Source of the DNA: Anomaloglossus baeobatrachus
Taxonomy: Eukaryota > Chordata > Amphibia > Anura > Aromobatidae
Assembly: GCF_048569485.1 (NCBI RefSeq)
Contig: NC_134355.1
Coordinates: forward strand, 663,701,979 to 663,765,978
Direction of reading: 5' to 3'
DNA length: 64,000 nt
Both the position numbers and the translations under genes were made by a program. The first letter of the stretch is position 1, and each line of letters starts with the position of its first letter. This document shows positions 22,647 to 34,955 of the stretch, piece after piece. The notes beneath the pieces were generated by a model that was not told where the DNA came from, searched no databases, and saw nothing but the letters and a program-made list of their open reading frames with translations.

Positions 22647-23326
22647 AGTAAGAAGAGAAGTTACTGTTTGACCAGTTTGAAGTTTTGCAACGTTAATGTT
22701 TAAGCAATGTGCCCACATAAACTAATGTGAGAAATGAACCTTAAGGCTATGAACTGGCTATAGCCACAAACTCTCGCAGTGTAAATAGTTACACCAGAGG
22801 GCACCACCACCACCAGAGTCAGCCTGTTTAGGGGCTTGGCTCGTCTGCAACCAGGGAGCACGTCCGTATATAGGGCCTTGGCTTACCTGCAACCAGAGAG
22901 CATGCCTGTTTATGGGGCCTGGCTCTCCACCACAAAGAGGGTACCTGGTCAGCACCAACTGTGAAGGCCGCCTCTGGATCCTGCCAGAAGTGGCTGAAGG
23001 CGCGGCTTCACCAGGCCAGGTATGCCCTGAAGACCACCAGCCCATGAAAGCCGCCTCTACATCCTGCCAGAAGTGGCTGAAGGCGCGGCCAACAGGAGAG
23101 GCAGATTGGAGGAAAGGTCTGGGGAAACGGATGGCCCAGACCTGGTTACCAAAAGGACCGGTGACCTGCCTCCTGAAAGGGTTTGGGTGGGTTAACGGAC
23201 TTGTGGGTGGAGGGTAGTGATGTATGGTACCTGGTGGTTTTAAATGTTTTACATGTTTTAATGTTTTATGCATTTTAAAATGTTGTCTTGCAGCCCGAGG
23301 ACGTGCTGGTGATAACTAAGGGGGAA
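22647..23326 (+). other. 3' internal region and polypurine tract of the LTR element
   Basis: Non-coding. It contains two copies of a CCAGAAGTGGCTGAAGGCGCGGC unit (about 22985-23010 and 23068-23092) and AGGCAGATTGGAGGAA, which also occurs in the 3' region of the Gypsy at about 44247. Its last bases, CTAAGGGGGAA, are identical to the Gypsy tract just before 44632. Confidence 0.7.
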
Positions 23327-24476
23327 TGTGGCGCCCCTGACCTGGTCAGGCACCACTGAGTACTGCACCCATGCTGGGGACAGTACAAACAGGTAATCCA
23401 GAAGGCTGACCGAGGTGTGACTACACAGGCGCATAGTGATCAGGTCTCACACATGTACCTATGAGAGGACCCCTGGGGATCCCAGGAGGGGGAAAAGCCT
23501 TCACCTCCACTGGAATAGTGGAGGGGGCCAAAAGCCTCCATCTCCTCTCAAGGGGTGTGGTAAGAGAGCCTGGTTGCTAGGTGGCGTAGGCAAGAACAGG
23601 AGAGGAGGAGCAGTGAGCCGGTTCAGTGCAGAGTCCAGGGAGCTCCGAGGAGAGCTGACCCCTACCCCTGGGGCTGTTGCAGTCTGACAGCGTCCGCGCA
23701 GTGGCTACCGACGGGGGAGAACGGTCACCTAGGAGTGCTACCCGAAACCCATCTCCAGCTAGAGAGAGAGCACAGAGTGGGAAGTAAGGAGACTGCTAGG
23801 GAGAACCAGGCCCAAACGGGCGGCAGATCCCGGAGCGGGGATAGATCCACCTTTCCCTGCTAAACCTGCCGGTGTGGGGCCCTCAAAGCCCACACCACAA
23901 CACCTAAAAGCCGCAGCCACGTAGCCACAGTTAGGGCCCATAGTTCACAGGAGGCAAGCAGCTGGAGTGATCTGGCCCAGGCAACAAGCAAACGGCAAAC
24001 GAAGGGGAGAGAGGCTTCGGCAACTTCCCTGGGTGACCCCCATAGGGACTAAAAGTCGGGGTTACCCCAAACCACCAAGGGCTAAGGAAGGCGAGTTGGT
24101 AGTCACCATCAGAAGTCAGCCTGAAGGATACCTGGTTCCAGCCTGGTTCATCCCAGCTACGCCCGGGTTACTCACCCTGCCATCTGAAGTGAGTAAAACC
24201 CCTGAAAGACATCCTGCTTGTGTGGAGTTATTCTGCGCCTTGTGGTTCTACACACCTACACAGGGCCCTGGGGCTTGCCTCACTCTCAGGAGGCTATTAC
24301 AACCGACTGCACCCACCATCAGCCCCAGGCATCCCTTAACCTGCAGTGGCGGTCCCCACTGACCGCAATTCTGAGAGTGGCGTCACGACAAATAGAAGAT
24401 TTCCTACCTGTGACCAGACTGAGCCAGTGGAGTCCCTGAAGGTAATGCACCGACACAGCGTTCTCGGGGCTTCACA
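23327..24476 (+). repeat. 3' LTR of the cold-shock LTR element
   Basis: 1150 bp and identical in the stretches compared to the copy at 19477-20626. Followed by the TTAG target duplication. Confidence 0.9.
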
Positions 24477-24480
24477 TTAG

Positions 24481-25661
24481 CATTTAGAACTGTGGCATGT
24501 GGGGCGTTTGCAGTGTATTTGCGCCTGCATTCAAAGGTTTGCTGAATGGATAACTGAACGCTGAGCTGGGAAAAGGATGTGCTTGATGATGGTGTTATTT
24601 CTGCGTAGGCAACTGCAGGTGCAGGGCCGGAGGAGGCTTGTTTGCAGGCAGCATGGACAGGGGATTGGCTCGCATGCACAACAAGCAAAGACGTAGCAGT
24701 GACATCAGCAAGCACTGCTCCTCGACTCTGTTGTACCTCCCACAAAGTCGGGTGATTGGCTGACATGTGCCTGATCATGCTGGTGGTGGTCAGGCTGCTA
24801 GTTTTGGTACCCCTGCTGATGCTGGCACGGCAGGTGTTGCAAATGGCCTTTTTAGAATCATCTGGAGCCAACTTAAAAAACTGCCAGACTCGGGAAGACC
24901 TAACATTTGTACAGGCACCTTGTGTCGTGTTGTTGTTTCGGGGAACGGTTGCCTGACTTCTGCCTGGGGCCACCACCCTGCTTCTTACTGCCTGTTGGGA
25001 TGCTACGCCTCCCTCCGCCTGTGCACTGCTGTCCTCGCTCTGCATATCCTCCTGCCAGGTTGGGTCAGTTACTGGATCATCCACCACGTCGTCTTCCTCT
25101 TCCGCACCCTGCTCCTCCTTCTGACTTCCTGACAACTGTATCTCATCATCGTCCACCCCTTGTTGAGACACATTGAGAACGTCGCTGCTCAAATATTTGG
25201 GCATCTGTACATACGATCTCCTCATGACCCACTTCAACAGGAGCTGGCGAGAGGCCAGAATGTGCGAATGGAAACGTGAACAGCTCTTCCGAGTGTCCAA
25301 GTGTGGGATCAGTAATGTCCGAGGACGTGTACTCAGCCTTGTGGTAGGAAGGAGGATCAGGTTCTGAAATGTGCGGTGCAGTATCACGGCTACTGACACT
25401 TGACCGTGTGGAAGACAGAGTGTTTGTGGTGGTGCCAATCTGACTGGAAGCATTATCCGCTATCCAACTAACAACCTGTTGACACTGGTCTTGGTTCAAG
25501 AGCGGTGTACTGCTGCGGTCCCCAAGAATTTGGGACAGGACGTGCGAGCGAGTAGATGTGGCCCTTTGTTGTGGCGAAATTAGTGCTTGCCCACGACCTC
25601 GGCCTCTGCCTGCACCACCATCACGTCCACTTCCTTGTTCCTTGCCAACGCCCTTGCGCAT
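24481..25661 (-). pseudogene. hAT transposase, N-terminal BED-finger part
   Basis: This is the 5' part of the transposase gene at 17345-19476. The likely start is the ATG at 25659-25661 (MRKGVGKEQGSG), followed by a Gly/Arg-rich stretch and a low-complexity acidic segment. Then comes a BED zinc finger: the aromatic-rich VWQFFKLAP, CNTC, and HMSANH, giving the C-x2-C...H-x4-H ligands that bind transposon DNA. The frame must shift once near 25150-25200 to join the N-terminal part to the BED part, so this copy is probably inactive or that join is a sequencing or assembly matter. The frame then runs to the LTR insertion boundary and continues on its far side. Confidence 0.75.
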
Positions 25662-26778
25662 TTTGCAATGCTGTGCTGACGTGTATTCACTAGACTTGTG
25701 CGTTATATCCAAGTCTGTGCAAAACGCACACAAGTGCACCTGTACGCTGCCACCGACAGGCACACACGTGCGGTTTTTAAATGCAAGCACGGACGCACTA
25801 AGAACCTAACAGGTTTTTAGGAGCGACAATTACTGAGAAGTTTGACACTATCAGACACTGCTGACTGACGTGTATTATACACTACACTTGTGCGTTATAT
25901 AATAGTTTGTGCAAAACGCACACAAGTGCACCTGTACGCTGCCACCGACAGGCACACACGTGCGGTTTTTAAATGCACACACGGATGCACTAAGAACCTA
26001 ACAGCTTTTTAGGAGCGACAATTACTGAGAAGTCTGACACTATCAGGACTGTTTTAGACTGTGTACACCAGCCCCAGATATGATGAAGGCTGGTATACGG
26101 TCACCACTAGGAATGGCTATATACCCTGCCTGCCTGCCTGTATACAGCTACAATAGTCCTGAGAAGGACTCTTCTGGTCACTAGCCTTTATTCCGACCTG
26201 GCTATACCCTGCCTGCCCTGCCTGTATACAGCAACAATAGTCCTGAGAAGGACTCTGCTCCTGTACTCCCGCCTGGCTATACCCTGCCTTCCTGTATACA
26301 ACTACAATAGTCCTGAGAAGGACTCTGCTTCTGTACTCCGACCTGGCTATACCCTGTCTGCCTGTATACAACTACAATAGTCCTGAGAAGGACTTCTGGT
26401 CACACTGTTTGCAGCCCTGCTACGGAAATAACTATCAAGGGCCGCAAACCTTTCCCTGAAGCAGCAACACTCTCCCTGCACTGACTGTCTGAATGGCTGT
26501 GAGCAGAGCACAGCGCGCCGGCCGGTATAAAGGCTCGGTCACGCTGTGTAGGCCGGCCAATCACTGCAATTCCACAACTAACAGGGCTGTGGCATTGCAG
26601 TGGTCTGCCAGCCAATCCCTGCATGAGGGCTGGCTCTCAAAAGAGCGCCAACATGCAGGGATGAAGACCACGAGTACAGCACGAGTATCGCGAGATTACT
26701 CGGTCCCCGCCGAGTAGCCCGAGTACAGTGATACTCGTGCGAGTACCGAGTAGTGACAAGCATACTCGCTCAACACTA
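25662..26778 (-). repeat. hAT 5' leader with subterminal repeats
   Basis: Non-coding. A unit of about 190 bp with GTGCGTTATAT, CACACAAGTGCACCTGTACG and TTTAGGAGCGACAATTACTG occurs twice (about 25680-25860 and 25870-26050). Between 26109 and 26400 a shorter unit with CTATACCCTGCCTGCC and CAATAGTCCTGAGAAGGACT occurs four times. Such repeats close to hAT ends are commonly transposase contact sites, but that is not shown here. Confidence 0.6.
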
Positions 26779-26932
26779 TTTAGAGGACTTGCCTTTGTAA
26801 TTTACTACAAAGAAGCACAGGCTTGATAGCTACAGTATAATAGAAACAATCTTATCATTGATTTACCACTAAAGCACTTACTTGCAAAAGGCAAACTCAG
26901 CAAAGCTACGTTTTTCATTGAGCAACATTTAA

Positions 26933-27585
26933 GGCCTCTGCCACACTCACGTGAAATTCATGCACGTGCCGATAGACACGTATTTCCCCTGCGTGTTGCG
27001 TGCAGGTAAGTACGTGTCTCTGATACGTGCGGGCCACGTGTGTTCTATGTGTGCTATCCGCGACAGCACACGTAGAACCGGTAATTTACATACTCACCAG
27101 GTCCTTCCTGCTGTCCTTCCTGCTGTCCGTGGTGCTGATGTTCGGTCTCCAGCCCTCCCGTCTCCCCGCTGCTGCTGCTGCCAGGCAGTGAAGTGAATAT
27201 TAAATGAGAATAATGAGCGGCGGTCGACAGCAAGAGGCAGCAGCGGCAGAGACAGGAGGGCTGGAGAAGGTGAGTAAATGTTTGGTTTTTTTTTCACTGA
27301 CACGTGTGTTTTCTCCGGGGCGTTTCACACGGGACCGCATCCACACTACACCCGTGTGGTACGGGTGCGGGCCGTGTGATACCCGTGCTGCGGGAGAAAA
27401 CACTGACATGTCAGCGCTTTGAAAAATGCACACACGTACAAACGCACACGGACACACGTTCCGTGCGGTTTTTTTGTGTGTGTGCCTGCTACAATAGGGT
27501 AGCATTGCTGAACGTGTCTCCGTGCCGCCGGTACGTGTAAAAAATGACAAACACGTGCCGGCGGCACGGATGTGTGTCACAGGCC
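26933..27585. mobile_element. TAA-flanked MITE (CACGTG-rich family)
   Basis: Flanked by TAA (26930-26932 and 27586-27588). The ends GGCCTCTGCCACAC and, inverted, GGCCTGTGACACAC form the terminal repeat. The interior holds GCTGCTGCTGCC and GTGAATATTAAATGAG blocks also found in the MITE at 52334-52970. No credible frame is present. Confidence 0.7.
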
Positions 27586-27588
27586 TAA

Positions 27589-28007
27589 GCCAAACCTTGT
27601 TCAGTCTTATGATGGCTGAGCACAATTACTGCTTCCCCAGGTTCTAGATGCCACATTATCTTCTAATCAGGCCACCACAACAAGTTCTAACTCCTTGTCA
27701 CTGGTCCTGGAAAAGCTTGCAACTATTTGAGTGATTGGATTTCTTATGAAACAACTCGCAACTCCATGACGATTCAATCAATTCACTTTGTAGAAACTGC
27801 TCAAAAAATTGCCAAAGATTGCAAAGGAGTAGACTCTCATTTTGTATTGCAACCAATTAGGAGGACTATGAGAGCTACTATAAAAGTTGTTATTTTTTAG
27901 AATACCAATAATTTTACAAAATGTTAGTTACTTTTGGTAACAGACATTGCAAAAAGGTTCAAGACATGAAAATGAAAGCCCTATTTTGAATTTGTGCCAA
28001 ATTCATG
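27589..28007. other. Unassigned sequence
   Basis: About 420 bases with no repeat or gene that I recognise. Confidence 0.3.
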
Positions 28008-29290
28008 TGTGGCGCCCCTGAGGCTTTAGTCGCCACAGGGTGCTTCACCTCCCTTAAGGTGCGGTACTCATCCTGGATCCAGAGGAGGTCAGTAACCGGT
28101 TTCACACAGACAACCTCATACACACAGTCAAGTTGCCCTCCCCATTGGGGACCAGGCTAGGGTCGAGTCTTAAGGCAGTCACCAAACATGGGGGGGCTGC
28201 CACCCACTAGTGACAGGGAACCAGGGGAGGAGTGGACACCAGAGGGAGTTAGGAGCTGACACAACAGTTATGGAGTTCTCTACCAGGAGAGGAAAGGAGC
28301 AGACGGGTTTTTCGGTAGCTCACTAGTGGACAACCTGAAGGGAATAGGGCTAGCCACTTGGTGGGTTGGTTACGGGAAGGTCAGGAGTGTTAGGAAACAG
28401 TCAGAGTGAACAGTGACTCTTGTGTGGAGAGGTCAGGGAGCTGGGCTCCTCAGTTACTAGGTGGCAGACGTTGGTCTGGGCCTGGTAGGAGCTAGAACCC
28501 CGGTCGCAGGGGATTGTGTCAAGGGGCACGGAACTGCCGAGCAGGGCAGCCGGCGGCCTTGAGCTTTCTCCGGGCATGGGCCAGGGCACGATGGGGTACG
28601 TGGACCCTAGGCCGTGAAGTAGCTTGCCACGTCCTTGTAATTTACCCGACGAGGACGAGGCCTTCAAGACTCGCCCTCCACCTGCTCCAAAATCGATGTA
28701 CTAGCGCAACGGGAGGGATAGGACTTTCCCACTGTAGTCAAGAAAATCCCAAGCATGAACCCTGAGAGCAAGCTCACTCCGTTATCCATACGGGTGAGTG
28801 GGACCCATTCAGTTTCCAGCTGAAAGGGACCAACTGCAGAACAAAGTGCCAAGGTCACAGGCTAACAGGCAACACCATCAGGCACGGGATCCTGGCGTGC
28901 TCCCTCCTGGCTACAGAGGTGCTAAGAATTCTGGTTTACAAGTTGTCGGTGTCAGCATTATTGGGCTGAGTGAGTACGCAGTGACCCTTTCATTCCCAAC
29001 GGAACTCCCCTCTCACCATTGCCAAGCCCCGGGGCATCATCCCTCTACCAACGGAGGGGTTAAACATCTGGCTGCCATTCCACTGCCACCGGGTGCCCTT
29101 AACAGCAGCGGTGGTATCCCACCTTACCACATACCGTGGGTGGCACCACAAACTATAATTACACACTACCCTGTAAATACCCCCTTTTTTTTCAGGTGTC
29201 CGCGCGACCCCTCTCGGGTCCTGAGACCCCTCGAGCCACCGCAGATTCTGATCCGAGTGGCAGCCCGGCTGCTGGCGCTGGGGCGGTACA
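28008..29290. mobile_element. Solo LTR, distant member of the TGTGGCGCC family
   Basis: Starts TGTGGCGCCCCTGAGG and ends about 29290 in GGGCGGTACA. The downstream half has the family's ACCGTGGGTGGCACCAC motif and a CTCGAGCCACCGC stretch. No target duplication is evident, so one edge may be altered. No internal region is attached. Confidence 0.6.
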
Positions 29291-30219
29291 CCTCGTGTTA
29301 CCAAGCCCAAACGAGCAGGCTAAGGCTCGTAGCGCATTTGACATTGGCGAACCTTTATCGAAGGTTCACTCATCTCTAATTGGGTTCATAACATTGGGTG
29401 CTTGTTGAGGACGGGGGCCCGTGGGTATCTGAAGTATAAATATCTTTATAAGTGAAGGAAGGCAAATTGTGTCTGTGACATTGTTTCTATAAGCTGAGGA
29501 ATGGTGACAGGAGGTCTGACTCTTCATCATAGTTGCACAATACTTTCCACAATGCCCCCTGTAGGTCTCAGGATAGGAGCCAGGACCCTTTCACTTGGTC
29601 CTGATTTGGGGTTTTCTCCCGGAATATAATACTCCCCTGGGAGATTTTGTGTAGTGAATGAGAATTGGTGGCCACAACTATAGATGCGCAAACCTGAGCT
29701 TTAATGTTCGGCACTCATACCGTACAGACTTTTAAAGAAATCAGTGTCTGAGTTCAGAGTTCGGGTGATGTACATATGTTAACCACTCGATCGAGCATCA
29801 CTGTGCTTGGATACGCTCAGTACTTGGCCCAGTGCAAGTCACATGCAGTCTCTAAATTGCTCTCTGTGGAGGTAAAAATAAAGTTTTTGGATGTAGTGCA
29901 TTAAAAAATAAAATACCCCATTCTCCCTCCTGTGTTTATGGCTGGTTGTATGTAGGCAGTGAGCAGAACTGGCCAATCAATGATTTCAAATGGGGTTTGG
30001 GCTCTGGGATCAAGTTTAGGTCAAGTCCGGGCCCCGAACTGAACTCTATCTAAAGTCCGGCTGAACCCTGTGAACCCGAGTTCAATGGATACGTTGATCT
30101 CTAGTTGTCTGCAGTTGTGCTGCTGCTCTGTGTGAAGAATCAAAGGAGTAGTTCATTTTATCATTTTACTCTTGTAGGTCATCACAAAAGCTGAGCTGTG
30201 GTGCCCCTAGGAGTATTTG
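29291..30219. repeat. hAT-like remnants
   Basis: A hAT-type end, GTTCACTCATCTCTA, lies at about 29366-29380. Another diverged pair may run from TAGATGCGCAAACC (about 29685) to GTTGATCTCTA (about 30102) without a matching target duplication. Nothing codes for protein. Confidence 0.4.
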
Positions 30220-30693
30220 TTAAAGGGAACCTGTCAGATACAATATACACCCAGAACCATGAGCAGTACTGAGTGTATGTTGCTAATCCCTGCCTAACTG
30301 TCCATGTATCTAGTAGCATAGATAAAGGGATCTTTAGAAAAGGTATTTCCTATATGATATATAATGAGGTCAGCGGCTAGTCACAAGGGCGTTACTTCCC
30401 TTGGCTAGTCGGTCCACTTAGCATGTAAATACATCTTGTGGCGTGCTAACGTGCTAATGAATGTGCAGCATCAGAGGATGATCCCACTCACCCCTATGCT
30501 GCCATCGCTGGGCTTTAGCTCAGTGCGCATAACCCTGCCACTTTTGGTCATGCACACTACATGGGTCTGAAACCAGGACGCGTACACTCGGCTTCATAGT
30601 GCGCATGACTGAAAGTCAGGGATCATGTGCACTGAGCCGAAATCCACCATCGGACACGATGGCAGCAAAGAGATGATCACAAGCATCCTCTAA

Positions 30694-31263
30694 AGGCCGC
30701 TTTACACGTTGCGACATCGATAAAGCAATCTCGTTGGGGTCACGGAATTTGTGACGCACATCTGGTCGCTTTAGCGATGCCGTTGCGTGTGACACCTTTG
30801 AGCGATTTTGCATCATCGCAAAAACGTGCAAAATCACTCATCGGTGACATGGGGGTCCATTCTCGAATATCGTTGCTGCAGCAGTAACAATGTAGTTCGT
30901 CGTTCCTGCGGCAGCACACATTGCTCCGTGTGACACTGCAGGAACGAGGAACCTCTCCTTACCTGCCTCCCGCCCGCAATGCGGAAGGAAGTAGGTGGGC
31001 GGGATGTCCGTCCTGCTCATCTCCACCCCTCCGCTTCTATTGGGTGGCGGTTCAGTGACACTGCTGTGACGCTGAACAAACCACCCACTTAGAAAGGAGG
31101 CAGTTTGCCGGTCACAGCAACGTCGCAGGGCAGGTAAGTAGTGTGACGGGTCTGGGCGATGTTGTGCGCCACGGGGAGTGATTTTCCCATGTCATACAAC
31201 CGATGGGGGCGGGTACCCACACTAGCGATATCGGTCACGATATCGCAGCATGTAAAGCGGCCT
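30694..31263. mobile_element. PIF/Harbinger-like MITE inside the TTAA element
   Basis: Flanked by TAA (30691-30693 and 31264-31266). Terminal repeats AGGCCGCTTTACACGTTGCG and, inverted, AGGCCGCTTTACATGCTGCG. The interior GGAAGGAAGTAGGTGGGCGG core is shared with the MITEs at 8096, 8888 and 48367. Confidence 0.75.
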
Positions 31264-34242
31264 TAACTCTGCGTATTCATTAGCATGTTAGTACACCCAC
31301 AGGGAGCAACTAGCCAAGGGAAGTGTGGCGCTCTGGACAAGCCAGGGGCCAGAGAGAACAACACAAAGACACCCCACACTCCCGGTCAGGCACACCAAAG
31401 TCAGACAAAAACCCTTGTTGCCTTCCTCCAGGGGCTGATGTCCACACCAGGGGGTGGGCCAGGCGGTTGGCCCCGCCCACCGAGGAGTTCACAGTCCTGG
31501 AGGTGGGAAAAACAGTTTTGTTTTGGAAGTGAAAGTGAGAGGAAGGAAAGTAGCAGTTGAGCAGCCTGAAGTTGGTCCGGGTGTGTGGCACGGACGGATC
31601 AGCAAGATTGGCAGACGGTGGTGACCGTCTGCAGGAGTGGCCTATTGGAGCTAACCGTAAGGACCGTGGACGGGCGGTGGCCCGGCGGTACCGAACCGGT
31701 ACGCAAAGAGAAGTCAGCACCATCTGGCAGGGGCTTACGGACCCCGGCAAGGCTAGGAGTTGCTGTGAATTTGCCAAAATCATTAGCGAAGGGAACCTCC
31801 TGGGTTTCCCAGCAGCCAAGTCCCATGAGAAGGCAACCGTCCAACCGAGAGAGGGAAACACAGTCACCGCCAAGGCTAAAGTTCCCAGGGCCAGAGCCTG
31901 CGGGCAAAAGGGGCTCCTCCAGCAACCATCCAAGCCATCCAACCCATTGGGACCGTTTACAGTACACAGGTGCAGGGAAAGGCAGTCACCATCAACCTGC
32001 CGGGAGAAACAAAACCGCAGCCATCTATGGGACCCGTCCATCCAGCCGTGTGTTTTACCGAGAACTGTGTCCTCATCATTGGCTGAGTGAGTACCACCGT
32101 GCCGTGCGGCACAGCGCTGCCCCCACGACCCTGCACCTCGCCAGGCCCCGTAACCCGCCTGCCATCCATCCCTACCCCATCACTGGGCCCCGGGACAACC
32201 AACCCCCTACCCAAGGAGGGGAGAACTAACTAGAGTTGAGCGCGGTTCGCGGTTCGAGGTTCTCCAGTTCTAGGCTCGAGTGATTTTGGGGGCTGTTCGA
32301 GATCGAACTAGAACTCGAGCTTTTTGCAAAAGCTCGATAGTTCTAGATACGTTCGAGAACGGTTCTAGCAGCAAAAAGCAGGGCTTTTTACAGCTACAGT
32401 GTGCAGGAGCCATCGCTGGCAGCCTGCCAGAAGCTGGTAATCAAGATAAACATCGGGTATCCAACCAAAGTGCTTTGGTTAGTAACCCGATGTTTATCCT
32501 AGTTACGTGCAGGAAGCCCACACTTCCCCGCTCAGCTCGCTCCGCCCCCTCCTGCCCGCGGCATGTACACTTACACACACACACACACACACATGGTCCT
32601 GCTCGGCTTACCTGCGGTGATGAAGTCCCGCCATCCCGACCTCAGCGCTGTCACTGTCCTCCATGGCCGCCGCTTGTCACATCACCTTCTCTCGCTTCCG
32701 ACCCGAGACTGACTAGCGGTGACGTCACGGGCCTCTCGCGATACTTGGTGTGAAGGCACCGGTCATTGAACTCAGTGACAGGGGCTGTCAGTGTGCTGGA
32801 GATCAGCGCAGGTAATGTACCTCGCTGACAGCAGCACTTGTCATCCCCTGCAGTGACCTGGGCTGACCCATTGATGTTAGCTCAGGTCACTGCACTGCTC
32901 TCCCAGCCAATGGGGAACATCCTGCTCTTCATTGACTGGGACAGTGTGGATCGTCATGGCAACCCCTTGGATTACACCAGACCTGGATTTGTTTTTCTTT
33001 CTAATAAATTGGTTAAAGAGGGAATGTTTTGGGGAGTGTTTTTTCAAATAAAAATGTGTTTGTCGTCTATTTTTTTTTATTACTGACTGGGTTGGTGATG
33101 TCGGGTATCTGATAGACGCCTGACCTCACCAACCTCAGGGCTTGATGCCAGGTGACATTACACATCTGGTATTAACCCCATATATTACCCCGTTTGCCAC
33201 CGCACCAGGGCGCGGGATGAGCTGGGGCGAAGCACCAGGATTGGCACATCTAATGGATGCGCCACTTCTGGGGCGGCTGCGGCCTGCTATTTTTAGGCTG
33301 GGGAGAGTCCAATAACCATGGACCTCCTTAGTCTGAGAATATCAGACCCCAGCTGTCTGCTTTACCTTGGCTGGTGATCCAATTTTGGGGGGACCCCTAC
33401 GTGTTTTTTTTTTTTAATTATTTATTTAATTTAAAATAACAGCGTGGGGTGCCCTCAGTTTTGGATTACCAGCCAAGCTGAGGTTGCCAGCTGTGGTCTG
33501 CAGGCTGCAGCCGTCTGCTTTACCCTAGCTGGCTACAAAAATAGGGGGAACCCTACGTCATTTTTTTTTTTTCATTTTTTTGGCTAAATACAAAGCTAAG
33601 CACCCCTTAGTGCCACATGAAAGGCACCAAAGGGTGCAAAATTACAAAATGCAGGAGAGTGGGACATTATGTGTCTTTCTGCCATTATAATGACAGAAAA
33701 GACTGATATGAAGTGCACAAGCACAAGAAAATCACCAGAGCGCTCTACGCTGTGAAAAGCAGTAGAAAATGGCACTGGAGTAAACATGTGACCGCCTCAT
33801 GTAGGATGAAGCTATGGATCCTGGGTAAATTTATGCATTTACTCTCATTCAGATTTTTTGCAGTACACAAAAAAAACGAAAGGCACACGGATGACAAACA
33901 GATGACAGACGGTCCGTCTACGGAACGGAAACGGATGCCACATGGATGCACCCGTGAAAAAAAACGGACTGTTTTTTGCAGACCACAAAAATGGATGGGT
34001 CGTGTTAATGTAGCCTTTTTCTGATCTGCCGTTTATAAACAGCAGGCAGAAATAAGTGAATAACGCCCCCCAGCGTCAGAAAATCTCCGGGGTTTCAGGG
34101 CTAGCTGAGACCCTGGAGATCATGATTCAGGACGGTTTTTCCGGTCCCCGCTCACATGATCACAGGTATACACCGTACACCGATAATCACGTTACAGTAA
34201 ATGACAGCGCCGGTAAAAAATTATTTATCTCCCATCTGGCAT

Positions 34243-34633
34243 GAACAAACACTTCTCCACTTCTCCACTTCTCCACTTTTTCTCCACTTTTTCTACATTT
34301 TTCTACATTTTTTCTACATTTTTTCTCCACTTTTTCTCCACTTTTTCTCCACTTTTTCTCCACTTTTTCTCCACTTTTTCTCCACTTTTTCTCCATTTTT
34401 TCGCCACTTTTTCTCCACTTTTTCTCCACTTTTTCTCCATTTTTTCTCCACTTTTTCTCCACTTTTTCTCCATTTTTTCTCCATTTTTTTCTCCATTTTT
34501 TTCTCCACTTTTTCTCCATTTTTTCTCCACTTTTTCTCCACTTTTTCTCCACTTTTTCTCCATTTTTTCTCCACTTTTTCTCCACTTTTTCTCCACTTTT
34601 TCTCCATTTTTTCTCCACTTTTTCTCCACTTTT
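34243..34633. repeat. 11-bp minisatellite (TTTTTCTCCAC type)
   Basis: About 35 units of CACTTTTTCTC, with CATTTTTTCTC variants. Because 11 is not a multiple of 3 and the unit makes no stop in several frames, open frames of 97-160 codons arise on both strands. They are not genes. Confidence 0.85.
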
Positions 34634-34955
34634 TTCCGTTCTTTTTCTATGGTCGGTCTACCCATTAGCTCTGCCATGCATAGTGTAGCTCTACACCTAC
34701 TGCACATGTTACTTTATGATTGACATCTCTTTCGTACCAGAGCTGTCTAAGCCTACTCTGACCCCATATTTGTCATTACTATATTGTCCTTGTACTGTAT
34801 TATGACGTTTGTATCATGTGTTTCATTTCTTGCTGTGTTGCAATTTTTTTGCTGCATCCCAATTGTACCTCTACATTGTTCGAGTTTATGTTATTGTTCT
34901 CTCACTCTTATGTGATACTGATTATTGTCATTTTTCATGATTACATGCAGATAAG

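Larger units (their letters stand above)
19477..24476 (+). mobile_element. Young non-autonomous LTR element carrying a cold-shock-domain ORF
   Basis: The element is exactly 5000 bp. Two direct LTRs of 1150 bp match wherever I compared them and are flanked by the 4-bp duplication TTAG (19473-19476 and 24477-24480). After the 5' LTR comes TGGCGTCACGAACAGGAT, the likely primer-binding region. Before the 3' LTR lies the polypurine tract AAGGGGGAA. The 2.7-kb interior has one long plus-strand frame and no recognisable gag or pol. It lies opposite in strand to the hAT transposase it interrupts. LTR identity indicates a very recent insertion. It looks whole for its type. Its termini match the Gypsy at 31324-45805, which probably supplies the machinery. 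Confidence 0.85.
14462..26778 (-). mobile_element. hAT transposon with later insertions
   Basis: The ends are TAGGGATGAGCGAGTA (left) and, on the minus strand, TAGTGTTGAGCGAGTA (right), flanked by the exact 8-bp duplication TTTAGAGG (14454-14461 and 26779-26786). Both features are standard for hAT elements. The transposase is on the minus strand in two blocks separated by the LTR element at 19477-24476. Without that element and the 15608-16577 insert with its duplication, the transposon would be about 5.6 kb. Subterminal tandem repeats lie on both sides of the gene. The near-intact coding sequence and exact target duplication suggest recent activity of the family. Confidence 0.9.

Noticed and set aside
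34187-34723. Several overlapping open frames (97-160 codons) rich in Lys/Glu/Trp or Phe/Ser/Leu
   Set aside because: All are readings of the 11-bp minisatellite on both strands.
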